This document shows, piece after piece, positions 1-5,965 of a stretch of DNA of 6,836 bases. Under the pieces are notes generated by a model that saw only the letters and a list, made by a program, of their open reading frames with translations, was not told where the DNA came from and made no database searches. The first letter of the stretch is position 1. Each line of letters starts with the position of its first letter. Source of the DNA: Gammaproteobacteria bacterium (lineage in GTDB: Bacteria > Pseudomonadota > Gammaproteobacteria > SURF-13); assembly GCA_023381235.1 (NCBI GenBank), contig JAMCTV010000026.1:1-6836 (forward strand). Direction: 5' to 3'. The translations under genes were made by a program, and so were the position numbers.

Positions 1-127
1 ATGAGGTGCGGCTCGCGCAACACCAGATCATCGTACAGCAGCAAATCAATATCCAGGGTGCGCGCGCAAAAGCGTTTCGCGCCGCGCTTGCGCCCGTGGC
101 TTGCCTCGATGGACTGTAAGGCGTCCG
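1..127. repeat. 127-bp direct repeat of internal folK sequence at left edge (probable assembly artefact)
   Basis: Bases 1-127 are identical to 1039-1165 in the same orientation; the copies diverge at base 128 (a) versus 1166 (c). On the minus strand the block encodes roughly residues 67-109 of FolK, including the HPPK signature RTLDIDLLLYDD, but with no start or stop, so it is not a gene. The match begins at the very first base of the window and is exactly 127 bases long, which is a common final k-mer length in de Bruijn assemblers. I infer a k-mer overlap or chimeric join rather than a biological duplication. Any start codon placed inside it for the downstream reductase, such as the TTG at 101, should not be trusted. 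Confidence 0.9.
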
Positions 128-856
128 ACCGGCAAAGTAGTGTTGATTACCGGCGCGGCGCGGCGCGTGGGTGCGGTGCTGGCCGGATTCCTGCACGGCC
201 ACGGCATGAATATCGCGCTGCACTACCGCCATTCCCGGCGCGAAGCCGAGGCATTGGCCGCGAAGCTCAACGGCGCGCGCGCGCATTCCGTTATTCTGCT
301 GCAAGCCGACTTATTGTACAGCGCGGGTCTTCCGCGCCTGGTGCAGGAGGCGCTGAGCGGGTGGGGCAGGCTTGATGCGCTTATCAATAACGCCTCGAGC
401 TTCTACCCCACACCGTTCGGCGCGGTGACCGACGCGCAGTGGGATGACTTGCTGGGCAGCAATCTCAAGGCGCCGTTTTTTCTGTCACAGGCGGCAAGCG
501 GCGCGCTGGCCGCGCAGCACGGCTGCATTATCAATATCGCCGACATTCACGGCGTACGTCCGCTCAAAAATTATCCGGTGTACAGCACCGCGCAGGCCGG
601 GCTCCTCATGCTCACCCAGGCGCTGGCGCGCGAACTCGCGCCCGCCGTGCGCGTGAACGCCATCGCGCCGGGACCGGTGCTGTGGCCGGAGGAGATGGAT
701 GAGGCGCAGCGCCGGAGCATCATTGCCCGCACCCTGTTGCAGCGCGCCGGTGATCCGCTGGACATCGCGCGCGCCGCGCTGTATCTGATTCGCGATGCGG
801 ACTACGTCACCGGGCAAACTCTGACCGTAGATGGGGGACGCTCGGTTAAATCTTGA
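128..856 (+). CDS. Pteridine reductase-like short-chain dehydrogenase, 5' end lost
   Basis: This is an NAD(P)H-dependent SDR of the PTR1/FolM type, which reduces dihydropterins (dihydromonapterin or dihydrofolate) in the cytoplasm. The visible part begins TGKVVLITG and has TGAARRVG at 149-172, where Arg replaces the middle Gly of the classical TGxxxGxG, a hallmark of pteridine reductases. It continues with NNASSFYPTP, ADIHGVRPL, the active-site Tyr at 581-583, a RVNAIAPGP segment and the C-terminal YVTGQTLTVDGG typical of SDRs. The open frame runs back to TTG at 101, but bases 1-127 are copied folK sequence, so the real start is missing, probably by only a few codons. The position usually held by the catalytic Lys (YxxxK) is Gln (CAG, 593-595). 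The stop overlaps the convergent folK stop by 11 bp. The family call is firm; the choice between FolM and a general pteridine reductase is open, so no symbol is given. Confidence 0.88.
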   Translation, partial: TGKVVLITGAARRVGAVLAGFLHGHGMNIALHYRHSRREAEALAAKLNGARAHSVILLQADLLYSAGLPRLVQEALSGWGRLDALINNASSFYPTPFGAVTDAQWDDLLGSNLKAPFFLSQAASGALAAQHGCIINIADIHGVRPLKNYPVYSTAQAGLLMLTQALARELAPAVRVNAIAPGPVLWPEEMDEAQRRSIIARTLLQRAGDPLDIARAALYLIRDADYVTGQTLTVDGGRSVKS

Positions 857-1364
857 CCAGCGCCGTAGTAGTGGCCTCAAACTCGAAGCTCACTTTACGC
901 AGAGGCTGGCGGGTTTTGTCATACGCCTGCCACAATTCACGGAACGTCTTCCCGGAAACGGGGTGGCGCACATCACCCGCAATCTCCGCCAGCGGGGCCA
1001 GCATGAAGGCGTATTCGGTGGTCTCATCGCGCGGCACGATGAGGTGCGGCTCGCGCAACACCAGATCATCGTACAGCAGCAAATCAATATCCAGGGTGCG
1101 CGCGCAAAAGCGTTTCGCGCCGCGCTTGCGCCCGTGGCTTGCCTCGATGGACTGTAAGGCGTCCGCCACCGCGTGTACGGTCTCCGCGGTGTCAAACCCC
1201 GCCGCCAGATTATAGAAATCATCGCCACTGAAGCCCAGCGCCGCGCTTTCGTACACCGATGACAGCGTCAGATCGCCATACAACTGTTGCAGCAGGGCGA
1301 CGCCGTCGCGGATATGCTTGTCGCGCTCGACATTGCTGCCGATGCTGACGTAGACGCGCGCCAT
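846..1364 (-). CDS. folK: 2-amino-4-hydroxy-6-hydroxymethyldihydropteridine pyrophosphokinase (HPPK)
   Basis: FolK transfers pyrophosphate from ATP to 6-hydroxymethyl-7,8-dihydropterin in the cytoplasm, the step before dihydropteroate synthase in folate synthesis. The 172-residue product has the usual length and landmarks: an N-terminal VSIGSN (residues 6-11), SSVYES with GFSGDDFYN around 35-52, a basic loop GRKRGAKRF (78-86), and the signature RTLDIDLLLYDD (89-100), whose D92 and D94 match the Mg-binding aspartates. LIVPRDE and AFMLAPLAEIA follow at 109-129. The start is well supported by AAGGGAGG about 6 nt upstream on the minus strand (complement of 1371-1378). The folB stop lies one base before this ATG, so the two are probably translationally coupled. 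The 3' end overlaps the convergent reductase by 11 bp. Bases 1039-1165 recur at the window's left edge. Confidence 0.96.
   Translation of the reverse strand: MARVYVSIGSNVERDKHIRDGVALLQQLYGDLTLSSVYESAALGFSGDDFYNLAAGFDTAETVHAVADALQSIEASHGRKRGAKRFCARTLDIDLLLYDDLVLREPHLIVPRDETTEYAFMLAPLAEIAGDVRHPVSGKTFRELWQAYDKTRQPLRKVSFEFEATTTALVKI
1039..1165. repeat. Internal copy of the 127-bp direct repeat, within folK
   Basis: This copy sits in the intact folK reading frame and is the genuine locus. The identical sequence at 1-127 is the displaced one, because there it lacks flanking folK sequence and interrupts another gene. Confidence 0.9.
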
Positions 1365-1365
1365 A

Positions 1366-1722
1366 TCAAGCCTCCCTTGCGCGTTCGATAATCACTCCCA
1401 CGTCGCGCGCGCCGCGGATCGCGCCCTGCTTGTTGAGCCGCAGGCGCAGCCAGCGCACGCTGAACTCCTTGAGCACCAGCTCCGCGACGCGCTCCGCCAG
1501 TGTTTCCACCAGGTGAAATTCGCTGTGGCCGACAAATTCAATCAAGCGTTTGGCCACCTTCTTGTAATCCAGCGTGTCGTGAATGCTGTCGCTGGCCGCC
1601 GCCTTTCGCACGTCGGCGGCCATGTCCAGATCGAAGCTCACGGTCTGCTTGACGCGCCGTTCCCACTCGAAGATGCCCACGACGGTCTCAATCTGTAAAT
1701 TGTGCAAATAAATAATGTCCAT
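1366..1722 (-). CDS. folB: Dihydroneopterin aldolase
   Basis: FolB cleaves 7,8-dihydroneopterin to 6-hydroxymethyl-7,8-dihydropterin and glycolaldehyde, supplying the substrate of the next gene, folK. The 118-residue length is typical of the small octameric enzyme. Visible landmarks are YLHNLQIETVVGIFEWE (5-21), the E22-R23 region, LDYKKV with Tyr53, LVETLAERVA around 71-80 that carries the substrate-binding Glu, and the C-terminal LNKQGAIRGARDVGVIIER with the likely catalytic Lys98. The usual Lys-Pro at this point reads Lys-Gln. The ATG at 1722 is the natural start because the protein aligns with the family from its first residues, although no clear Shine-Dalgarno precedes it. It heads a leftward folB-folK operon divergent from plsY, the same arrangement of folB and plsY as in E. 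coli. Confidence 0.95.
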   Translation of the reverse strand: MDIIYLHNLQIETVVGIFEWERRVKQTVSFDLDMAADVRKAAASDSIHDTLDYKKVAKRLIEFVGHSEFHLVETLAERVAELVLKEFSVRWLRLRLNKQGAIRGARDVGVIIERAREA

Positions 1723-1750
1723 GCGCGCCGGTGTTTTGAGAGGGGACCTA

Positions 1751-1779
1751 GTTATACCGCAAATCGCCGGTCATGGAAA
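1751..1779 (-). promoter_or_regulatory. Candidate sigma70 promoter for folB-folK
   Basis: On the minus strand, TTTCCA (complement of 1774-1779) and TATAAC (complement of 1751-1756) are separated by 17 nt, matching the -35/-10 consensus at 4/6 and 5/6 positions. Transcription would begin near 1744, about 20 nt before the folB ATG. This was judged by eye only. Confidence 0.4.
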
Positions 1780-1802
1780 TGACATAAGCTGGGCTTAAAG
1801 TA

Positions 1803-1831
1803 TTGACCTCCGTCCGCAGACAGGTTCCAAT
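1803..1831 (+). promoter_or_regulatory. Candidate promoter for plsY, possibly giving a near-leaderless mRNA
   Basis: TTGACC (1803-1808, 5/6 to the -35 consensus) is followed after 17 nt by TCCAAT (1826-1831, 4/6 to the -10). The -10 is weak. If used, transcription would start about 1838, practically at the plsY ATG at 1840, which also has no Shine-Dalgarno. A small inverted repeat (TAAGC-TGG-GCTTA, 1785-1797) lies just upstream between the two divergent promoters. Confidence 0.3.
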
Positions 1832-1839
1832 ACACCCCC

Positions 1840-2505
1840 ATGATCGTTCCCTTTTATACCTTCCTGCTCATGGTCGCGGGCTATTTATTGGGCTCGGTGT
1901 CCTGCGCCATCATCGTCAGCAAACTGATGCGGCTGCCCGACCCGCGCAGCGAGGGCTCGCGCAACCCCGGCGCCACCAATGTGCTGCGCCTGGCCGGCTA
2001 CAAGCCCGCCCTGCTGGTGCTCTTGGGAGACCTGCTCAAAGGCGTGCCCACGCTGCTGATCGCCCACGCGCTGTATCTGCCGCCAATGGCCTTTGTCGGC
2101 ATCGCGCTCGCCGCCTTTCTCGGCCACCTGTACCCGGCCTATTTCGATTTCCAGGGCGGCAAGGGGGTGGCGACCTTCTTCGGCGTTCTGCTCGGCCTGC
2201 ACTGGATCACCGGCCTCGCGGCCATGGCAACCTGGCTGGCGCTAGCGCTGCTGTTCCGCCTCTCTTCGCTCGCCGCGCTGGGTGCGGCCTTCATGACGCC
2301 GCTTTATCTGCACTGGCTGGACGCGCCGTTGCCGTTTGTGGCGGTAGCGGTCATCATGAGCACCTTTCTGCTCTGGCGCCACCGCGTCAATATCCGCAAC
2401 CTGCTACACGGCATGGAACCGAAGATCAGCCTTAAAAGGACATCCGCGCCAGCCGGGGAAGGCGCAGTGTCGCGGGAGGCAGGATGCCGGGAGCAACCGC
2501 CATGA
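1840..2505 (+). CDS. plsY: Acyl-phosphate:glycerol-3-phosphate acyltransferase PlsY
   Basis: PlsY is an inner-membrane enzyme that acylates glycerol-3-phosphate from acyl-phosphate made by PlsX, forming lysophosphatidate, the first step of phospholipid synthesis. All three family motifs are visible: GSRNPGATN (39-47; usually GSGNPGATN), GHLYPAYFDFQGGKGVAT (95-112) and the C-terminal WRHRVNIRNLLHGMEPK (179-195). Hydrophobic stretches fit a protein of 5-7 membrane spans. At 221 residues it is slightly long: after the last motif there is a polar tail of about 25 residues (SLKRTSAPAGEG...) that looks non-conserved. The ATG at 1840 gives a normal N-terminus; an in-frame ATG at 1870 is an alternative, and neither has a clear Shine-Dalgarno. 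The stop overlaps the next start as ATGA, and folB is divergent upstream. Confidence 0.96.
   Translation: MIVPFYTFLLMVAGYLLGSVSCAIIVSKLMRLPDPRSEGSRNPGATNVLRLAGYKPALLVLLGDLLKGVPTLLIAHALYLPPMAFVGIALAAFLGHLYPAYFDFQGGKGVATFFGVLLGLHWITGLAAMATWLALALLFRLSSLAALGAAFMTPLYLHWLDAPLPFVAVAVIMSTFLLWRHRVNIRNLLHGMEPKISLKRTSAPAGEGAVSREAGCREQPP
2489..2505 (+). promoter_or_regulatory. Ribosome binding site and ATGA overlap fixing the start of the PsiE-family gene
   Basis: GGGAG at 2489-2493 lies 8 nt before the ATG at 2502, which overlaps the plsY stop (ATGA, 2502-2505). An upstream in-frame ATG at 2484 follows GGGAGG (2474-2479) at only 4 nt. The 2502 start is preferred for spacing, for the stop-start overlap and because MKITPLALFE resembles a natural N-terminus. 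Confidence 0.6.
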
Positions 2506-2942
2506 AAATTACCCCATTAGCGCTGTTTGAAAAGGTCACGGGCTGGGTATTGAGCGTGATGCTGGTGTTCATCACCTTCGGCATCATCATCGGCGTGCTG
2601 CGCCTGTTTCTCAACCTGGGCGACCTGGTGTTCAATGAAGACATCACGCGCCAGTATCAGCACCTGATCTCCGACGTACTGACGCTGTTTATCCTGATCG
2701 AGTTGTCGCGCTCGCTGGCGGATTATTTCATCACCCACCGCTTGCGCATGACCTTCATCGTGGACGCCGGCATCGTGTTCATCCTGCGCGAGATCATGAT
2801 AAAAATCTTCGAGCACAAGATCACCACCGAAGAGGTGTACGCCTTGAGCGTATTGCTGTTCGTGCTGGGCGCGCTGCGCATCGGCTCGATCATGGTGTTC
2901 CAGAGCGAGAAGAAGATGCTCAGCCCACCGTCTGCCAAATAA
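2502..2942 (+). CDS. PsiE-family (phosphate-starvation-inducible E-like) membrane protein
   Basis: This is a 146-residue inner-membrane protein with four hydrophobic segments, near residues 14-36, 56-74, 84-103 and 112-133. The segments TFIVDAGIVFILREIMI and ALSVLLFVLGALRIGSI resemble the PsiE family, whose E. coli member is induced by phosphate starvation but whose biochemical role is unknown. Starting at the upstream ATG at 2484 would give 152 residues. The gene is coupled to plsY by an ATGA overlap, so the two are probably made from one mRNA. A link to phospholipid or phosphate metabolism is only suggested by that neighbourhood. Just 10 bp separate its stop from that of the convergent GT-C gene, with no terminator visible between. 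I assign the family from memory of its conserved C-terminal half; orthology to E. coli psiE is not claimed. Confidence 0.75.
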   Translation: MKITPLALFEKVTGWVLSVMLVFITFGIIIGVLRLFLNLGDLVFNEDITRQYQHLISDVLTLFILIELSRSLADYFITHRLRMTFIVDAGIVFILREIMIKIFEHKITTEEVYALSVLLFVLGALRIGSIMVFQSEKKMLSPPSAK

Positions 2943-2952
2943 GCCCGGCCCT

Positions 2953-4311
2953 TTATTGCGCGCGCACGCGCAATATCACCCCGCCCGATTCACGCGCCAC
3001 CGTTTCCATCTCACTGCTTGTCTCGGCCAGGTTGCGCGCAAGCGCCTTGTCAACCTGGTAGGGATTAAAAATCAGGTGCGTGACGCCCTGTATCTGCTTT
3101 AAAAAGGCCTCGGCATCCTGGGCTGGCGGCGGCAGCGGCAGTGCGGCGCGCCTGGTCGCCAGCATGGTGCGTGCCGGCCACTGGCTGGCGGCGCGGAACG
3201 GGCGTTCCGTATCGCGCGCCTCTTCGACCAGGCGTGCGATGAGCCGGTCTTCCGGACTGAGCGCGCCCGCCTTGTTAAACGCGTAGTGTTGCTTGTTCGC
3301 ACTCATGAATAATAACGAGATCAGCATAATCGCCAGCAGCGTCAGGCCGCGTTGTGCGAGGAAGCCGCCGCGCCATTTTTGATTGAGCGCGATGAGTTGC
3401 GCGCTGCCGTAATAAAGCACCAGGGTCAATGCCAGCGTCGCCCATACGGCATCCGCTGCGAACGCGCCCAGCGCCAGCGCGGCAAGCAGCATCTGTCCCA
3501 TAAAATCGCTCATGAGCCGGCGCAGTCCCGCCAGCACCGCCAGAATCAACAGTGCGCCCGCTACCCACCCCAGCCATGGACTGTACACGCCCAGCGCGCC
3601 AGCGAGCGTCTCGATGGGACTGCTCCACCAGGCGAGGTTTTTCCAGCCTTGGCGCAGCAGCAGCGCGAACAGCACCGCCAGGGCAACGCCGGTATAAATG
3701 TGCCGCTGCTGACGCGTGTCCACGGGCTGCTGATACCAGCGCCAGACCAGCGCCGCGGGGTAGGCGAGACCCGCCGGGTGCAGCGTCACGGCAATGGCGG
3801 CCAGCAGTAACTGTAGAAAATACTTGCCGCCCAAGGGGCGCGGCGTGGCGCAGTATGTATCATCCAGCCACACGCCCGCGCCAAACACAAACAACAGATA
3901 CACGCCCGCGCCCAGACTGTCTATTTGATGCAACATAAACGGCGCAATCAGCAGCAGGCCGCTGCTGATCAGGGCGACCTCAGCCGTAAGTTGACGCGCG
4001 CTCCAACGGTAAAACAGCAACACGGCGGCAAAACCGATGAGCACAGTGAACACCTTGGCCGCCACCACGCTGCCCGGCCAATAAATTCCCAGCGGGATGT
4101 ACAGCAGCGCGCGAAAATCGGGCGCCCCGAACACCACGATGGGGTTGGCCACGTCGCCCGCGATGGACCAGTTGAGCAGCAGCGCCTGCGCGGCATTTTC
4201 GTCCAGCCCATAGGCGTCAAAGCGCAGCGTGAGCAATACCAGGCCGCCCCACAACAGCAGCAGCAGTATCCAGTAATGCGCCGGAATACGCGCAGTAAGG
4301 TAATCGAGCAT
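2953..4311 (-). CDS. Putative GT-C (ArnT/PMT/GT39-like) polytopic membrane glycosyltransferase
   Basis: The 452-residue protein has a membrane-embedded first two thirds and a more polar C-terminal part of about 115 residues (from about 340). I see roughly ten spans, near 13-29, 78-100, 111-126, 131-149, 163-192 (two), 205-219, 244-262, 272-300 (two) and 321-337. The first external loop reads RFDAYGLDENAAQ (30-42), with acidic residues (D32, D37, E38) just after the first span, as in GT-C enzymes that use polyprenyl-phosphate sugars. PDFRALLYIPLG (64-75) fits the following conserved region. The C-terminal section (HLIFNPYQVDKAL) resembles the small extracytoplasmic domain of such proteins. Donor and acceptor cannot be told. 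Start ATG at 4311 has only a weak GGGA upstream. It stands alone, convergent with the PsiE-family gene and divergent from the protease gene. The membrane topology is sure; the enzyme class is tentative. Confidence 0.65.
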   Translation of the reverse strand: MLDYLTARIPAHYWILLLLLWGGLVLLTLRFDAYGLDENAAQALLLNWSIAGDVANPIVVFGAPDFRALLYIPLGIYWPGSVVAAKVFTVLIGFAAVLLFYRWSARQLTAEVALISSGLLLIAPFMLHQIDSLGAGVYLLFVFGAGVWLDDTYCATPRPLGGKYFLQLLLAAIAVTLHPAGLAYPAALVWRWYQQPVDTRQQRHIYTGVALAVLFALLLRQGWKNLAWWSSPIETLAGALGVYSPWLGWVAGALLILAVLAGLRRLMSDFMGQMLLAALALGAFAADAVWATLALTLVLYYGSAQLIALNQKWRGGFLAQRGLTLLAIMLISLLFMSANKQHYAFNKAGALSPEDRLIARLVEEARDTERPFRAASQWPARTMLATRRAALPLPPPAQDAEAFLKQIQGVTHLIFNPYQVDKALARNLAETSSEMETVARESGGVILRVRAQ

Positions 4312-4441
4312 GAATTTTCCCGGAGCGGCTTAAAGCGGATTGGGTTAAACTTAACCAGTATAAAGCAAGCCCATGGCACAGGCGAGCGAAGCGGAACCGA
4401 TCGGCCCGCAACGTAGTCTATAAGTTTATAGCACATTAATC
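4312..4441. promoter_or_regulatory. Divergent promoter region with two related palindromes
   Basis: This gap separates the leftward GT-C gene from the rightward protease gene. It contains GGTTAAACTTAACC (4343-4356) and CTATAAGTTTATAG (4418-4431), both perfect 6-2-6 inverted repeats sharing the core TAAGTTTA on one strand or the other. Their centres are 75 bp apart. A minus-strand -10-like TATACT (complement of 4357-4362) abuts the first, and a plus-strand -10-like TATAAG (4419-4424) lies inside the second. No good -35 box accompanies either. No Shine-Dalgarno precedes the ATG at 4442. Role as operators is inference. Confidence 0.45.
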
Positions 4442-5878
4442 ATGCGTTATCCTGCCCTGCTACTCCTGCTCAGCCTGTTGTGCGCGTCCGCGCAGGCCGA
4501 CACGCGCCTCAACCTCGACCTGCCCGACATCGGCGACAGCTCCGGCGGCGTGCTTTCCGCGGAGCAGGACCGGCACATGGGAGAAGCGTTTATGCGCGAG
4601 CTGCGTCAGCGGCTCACCATCCTGGATGACGCGGAAGTCACCGACTATGTGCAGGCGCTTGGCTACCGCATTGCCTCCAGCAGTGACGACCAGACGCGCG
4701 ACTTCCACTTCTTTGTGGTGCAAGACCCGAACATCAACGCCTTCGCCGGACCGGGCGGCTACATCGGGGTGAACAGCGGACTTATCCTCGCCGCCGAATC
4801 GGAAAGCGAGCTGGCCTCGGTGATCGCGCATGAAATTGCGCACGTGACGCAGCGCCACCTGGCGCGCACCTTCGAGGCCGCGGACAAGCTCAGCGTGCCC
4901 GCGGCGGCGGCGCTTATCGCTGGCATACTGCTCAGCACCCAGAACAGTCAACTGGGCCAGGCCGCGCTCGCCGCCGCCCAGGCCGGAACCGCGCAAACCC
5001 AGATCAATTTCACCCGCTCCAATGAAGAGGAGGCGGACCGTATCGGCATTCAGACCCTGGCGCGCGCCGGCTTCGATCCGCGCGCCATGCCGGTGTTTTT
5101 CGAACGCCTGCAGCACGGTACGCGTTATAGCGGCTCCAATTTACCGGAATTCCTGCGCACCCATCCCGTCACCACCTCGCGTATCGCCGACACGCGCAAT
5201 CGCGCCGAGCAATACCCATACCGCCAGTTGAGCGACAGCCTCGCCTATCACCTGGTGCGCGCCAAGCTGCGCGTCCTGGGAGAAAAAAACCCGAAGGAGG
5301 CGCTGAAGCACTACGCAGCGACGGTAAAGCAGAATCCGGATCGCGCCGCAGAGCATTACGGCTACGCCTGGGCGCTGCTGCGTAACGGCGATCTCCGGCA
5401 GGCGCGCGAGGAAGCGCGCGCCCTGCTGGACAAGACTCCGGATCAACCCGCCTACGTACTGCTGCTCGCCGAGATCGAGTTGGCCGACCGGCGCATGGCG
5501 CAGGCGGCGAGTCTCTACCGTGACGCGCTCGATCTCTATCCCGGCCACCATGCGCTTACCATGGGTTACGGACGCGCCCTGCTGCAAGCGGGGCAGGCGC
5601 GCGAGGCGGCGGCGCTGCTGGAAACGCACGGGCGCACGCGGAGCAACGATGCCGAAACCTATAAGCTGCTGGCCGAGGCGCGCGGCGCGGCAGGGCTGAA
5701 CGGCGAGGCGCATCAGGCCATGGCCGAATACTACTATTTGCACGGCGACACGGCCTCCGCGATAGAGCAACTCAAGATCGCCGCGCGCTTCAAGGAAAAT
5801 GATTTCTATCAGGGCTCCGTCATCGAGGCGCGCCTCAAGGAACTGGAGGCGCAATTGGCGCTGGAGACGAAACCCTGA
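4442..5878 (+). CDS. bepA: Periplasmic M48 metalloprotease with TPR repeats, BepA (YfgC)-like
   Basis: This BepA-like protease/chaperone would promote assembly of outer-membrane proteins such as LptD and degrade stalled ones together with BAM in the periplasm. The 478-residue length is close to E. coli BepA. Residues 1-19 form a signal peptide (hydrophobic core, cleavage after AQA). The peptidase domain has NAFAGPGGYIGVNSGL, the zinc site HEIAH (130-134), and EEEAD with E195 as third ligand and D199. LRTHPVTTSRI with H241 matches the position where BepA has a fourth, regulatory His. TPR-like helices fill about 265-470 (for example HYGYAWALLRNGDLRQAREE). The ATG at 4442 starts directly at the signal peptide but has no visible Shine-Dalgarno. 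It is probably monocistronic, as soxY has its own promoter-like signal. Bases 5546-5570 recur at the window's right edge. Confidence 0.92.
   Translation: MRYPALLLLLSLLCASAQADTRLNLDLPDIGDSSGGVLSAEQDRHMGEAFMRELRQRLTILDDAEVTDYVQALGYRIASSSDDQTRDFHFFVVQDPNINAFAGPGGYIGVNSGLILAAESESELASVIAHEIAHVTQRHLARTFEAADKLSVPAAAALIAGILLSTQNSQLGQAALAAAQAGTAQTQINFTRSNEEEADRIGIQTLARAGFDPRAMPVFFERLQHGTRYSGSNLPEFLRTHPVTTSRIADTRNRAEQYPYRQLSDSLAYHLVRAKLRVLGEKNPKEALKHYAATVKQNPDRAAEHYGYAWALLRNGDLRQAREEARALLDKTPDQPAYVLLLAEIELADRRMAQAASLYRDALDLYPGHHALTMGYGRALLQAGQAREAAALLETHGRTRSNDAETYKLLAEARGAAGLNGEAHQAMAEYYYLHGDTASAIEQLKIAARFKENDFYQGSVIEARLKELEAQLALETKP
5546..5570. repeat. Internal copy of a 25-bp direct repeat, within the M48 protease gene
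   Basis: Bases 5546-5570 are identical to 6812-6836 in the same orientation. Here the sequence is in frame within the TPR region (codons for HHALTMGY, around residues 369-376), so this is the native copy. Confidence 0.85.
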
Positions 5879-5922
5879 CGGTAGTTTTCATCATTCTAAC
5901 AATGGCTAAAAAAACACCAACG

Positions 5923-5931
5923 TGGTATAGT
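5923..5931 (+). promoter_or_regulatory. Candidate extended -10 promoter for soxYZ
   Basis: TGGTATAGT at 5923-5931 matches an extended -10 element (TGn plus TATAGT, 5/6 to consensus). The -35 position 17 nt upstream (TGGCTA, 5903-5908) is poor, as is usual for extended -10 promoters. It would start transcription near 5938, leaving a leader of about 28 nt before the soxY ATG at 5966. It lies in the 87-bp gap after the protease gene, which has no visible terminator. Confidence 0.45.
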
Positions 5932-5965
5932 GCTTTTCCGCTTTGCAGATGCCCGCTAAATCACA

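Noticed and set aside
101..127. TTG at 101 as the start of the reductase gene
   Set aside because: It lies in the duplicated 127 bases, so the nine codons before ACC at 128 belong to copied folK sequence and not to the reductase.
1..375. Open plus-strand frame of 124 codons from the first base
   Set aside because: Its first third is the copied folK block read antisense, and the rest is out of frame with the clear reductase. The product is Arg-rich with no recognisable domain.
2943..2964. Terminator between the convergent PsiE-family and GT-C genes
   Set aside because: Only 10 bp separate the stops, and the nearby GCGC-rich run does not form a stem followed by a T-run.
3352..3938. Long plus-strand frames opposite the GT-C gene
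   Set aside because: They are antisense to a well-supported membrane protein, rich in Arg, Gln and Pro, without any domain or start signal; they reflect high GC content.
4460..5854. Two long minus-strand frames (218 and 237 codons) opposite the protease gene
   Set aside because: They are antisense shadows of the M48/TPR gene with no recognisable motif, and the plus frame has a signal peptide and an intact zinc site.
5879..5922. Rho-independent terminator after the protease gene
   Set aside because: There is an A-run (5908-5914) but no stable stem before it on either strand.
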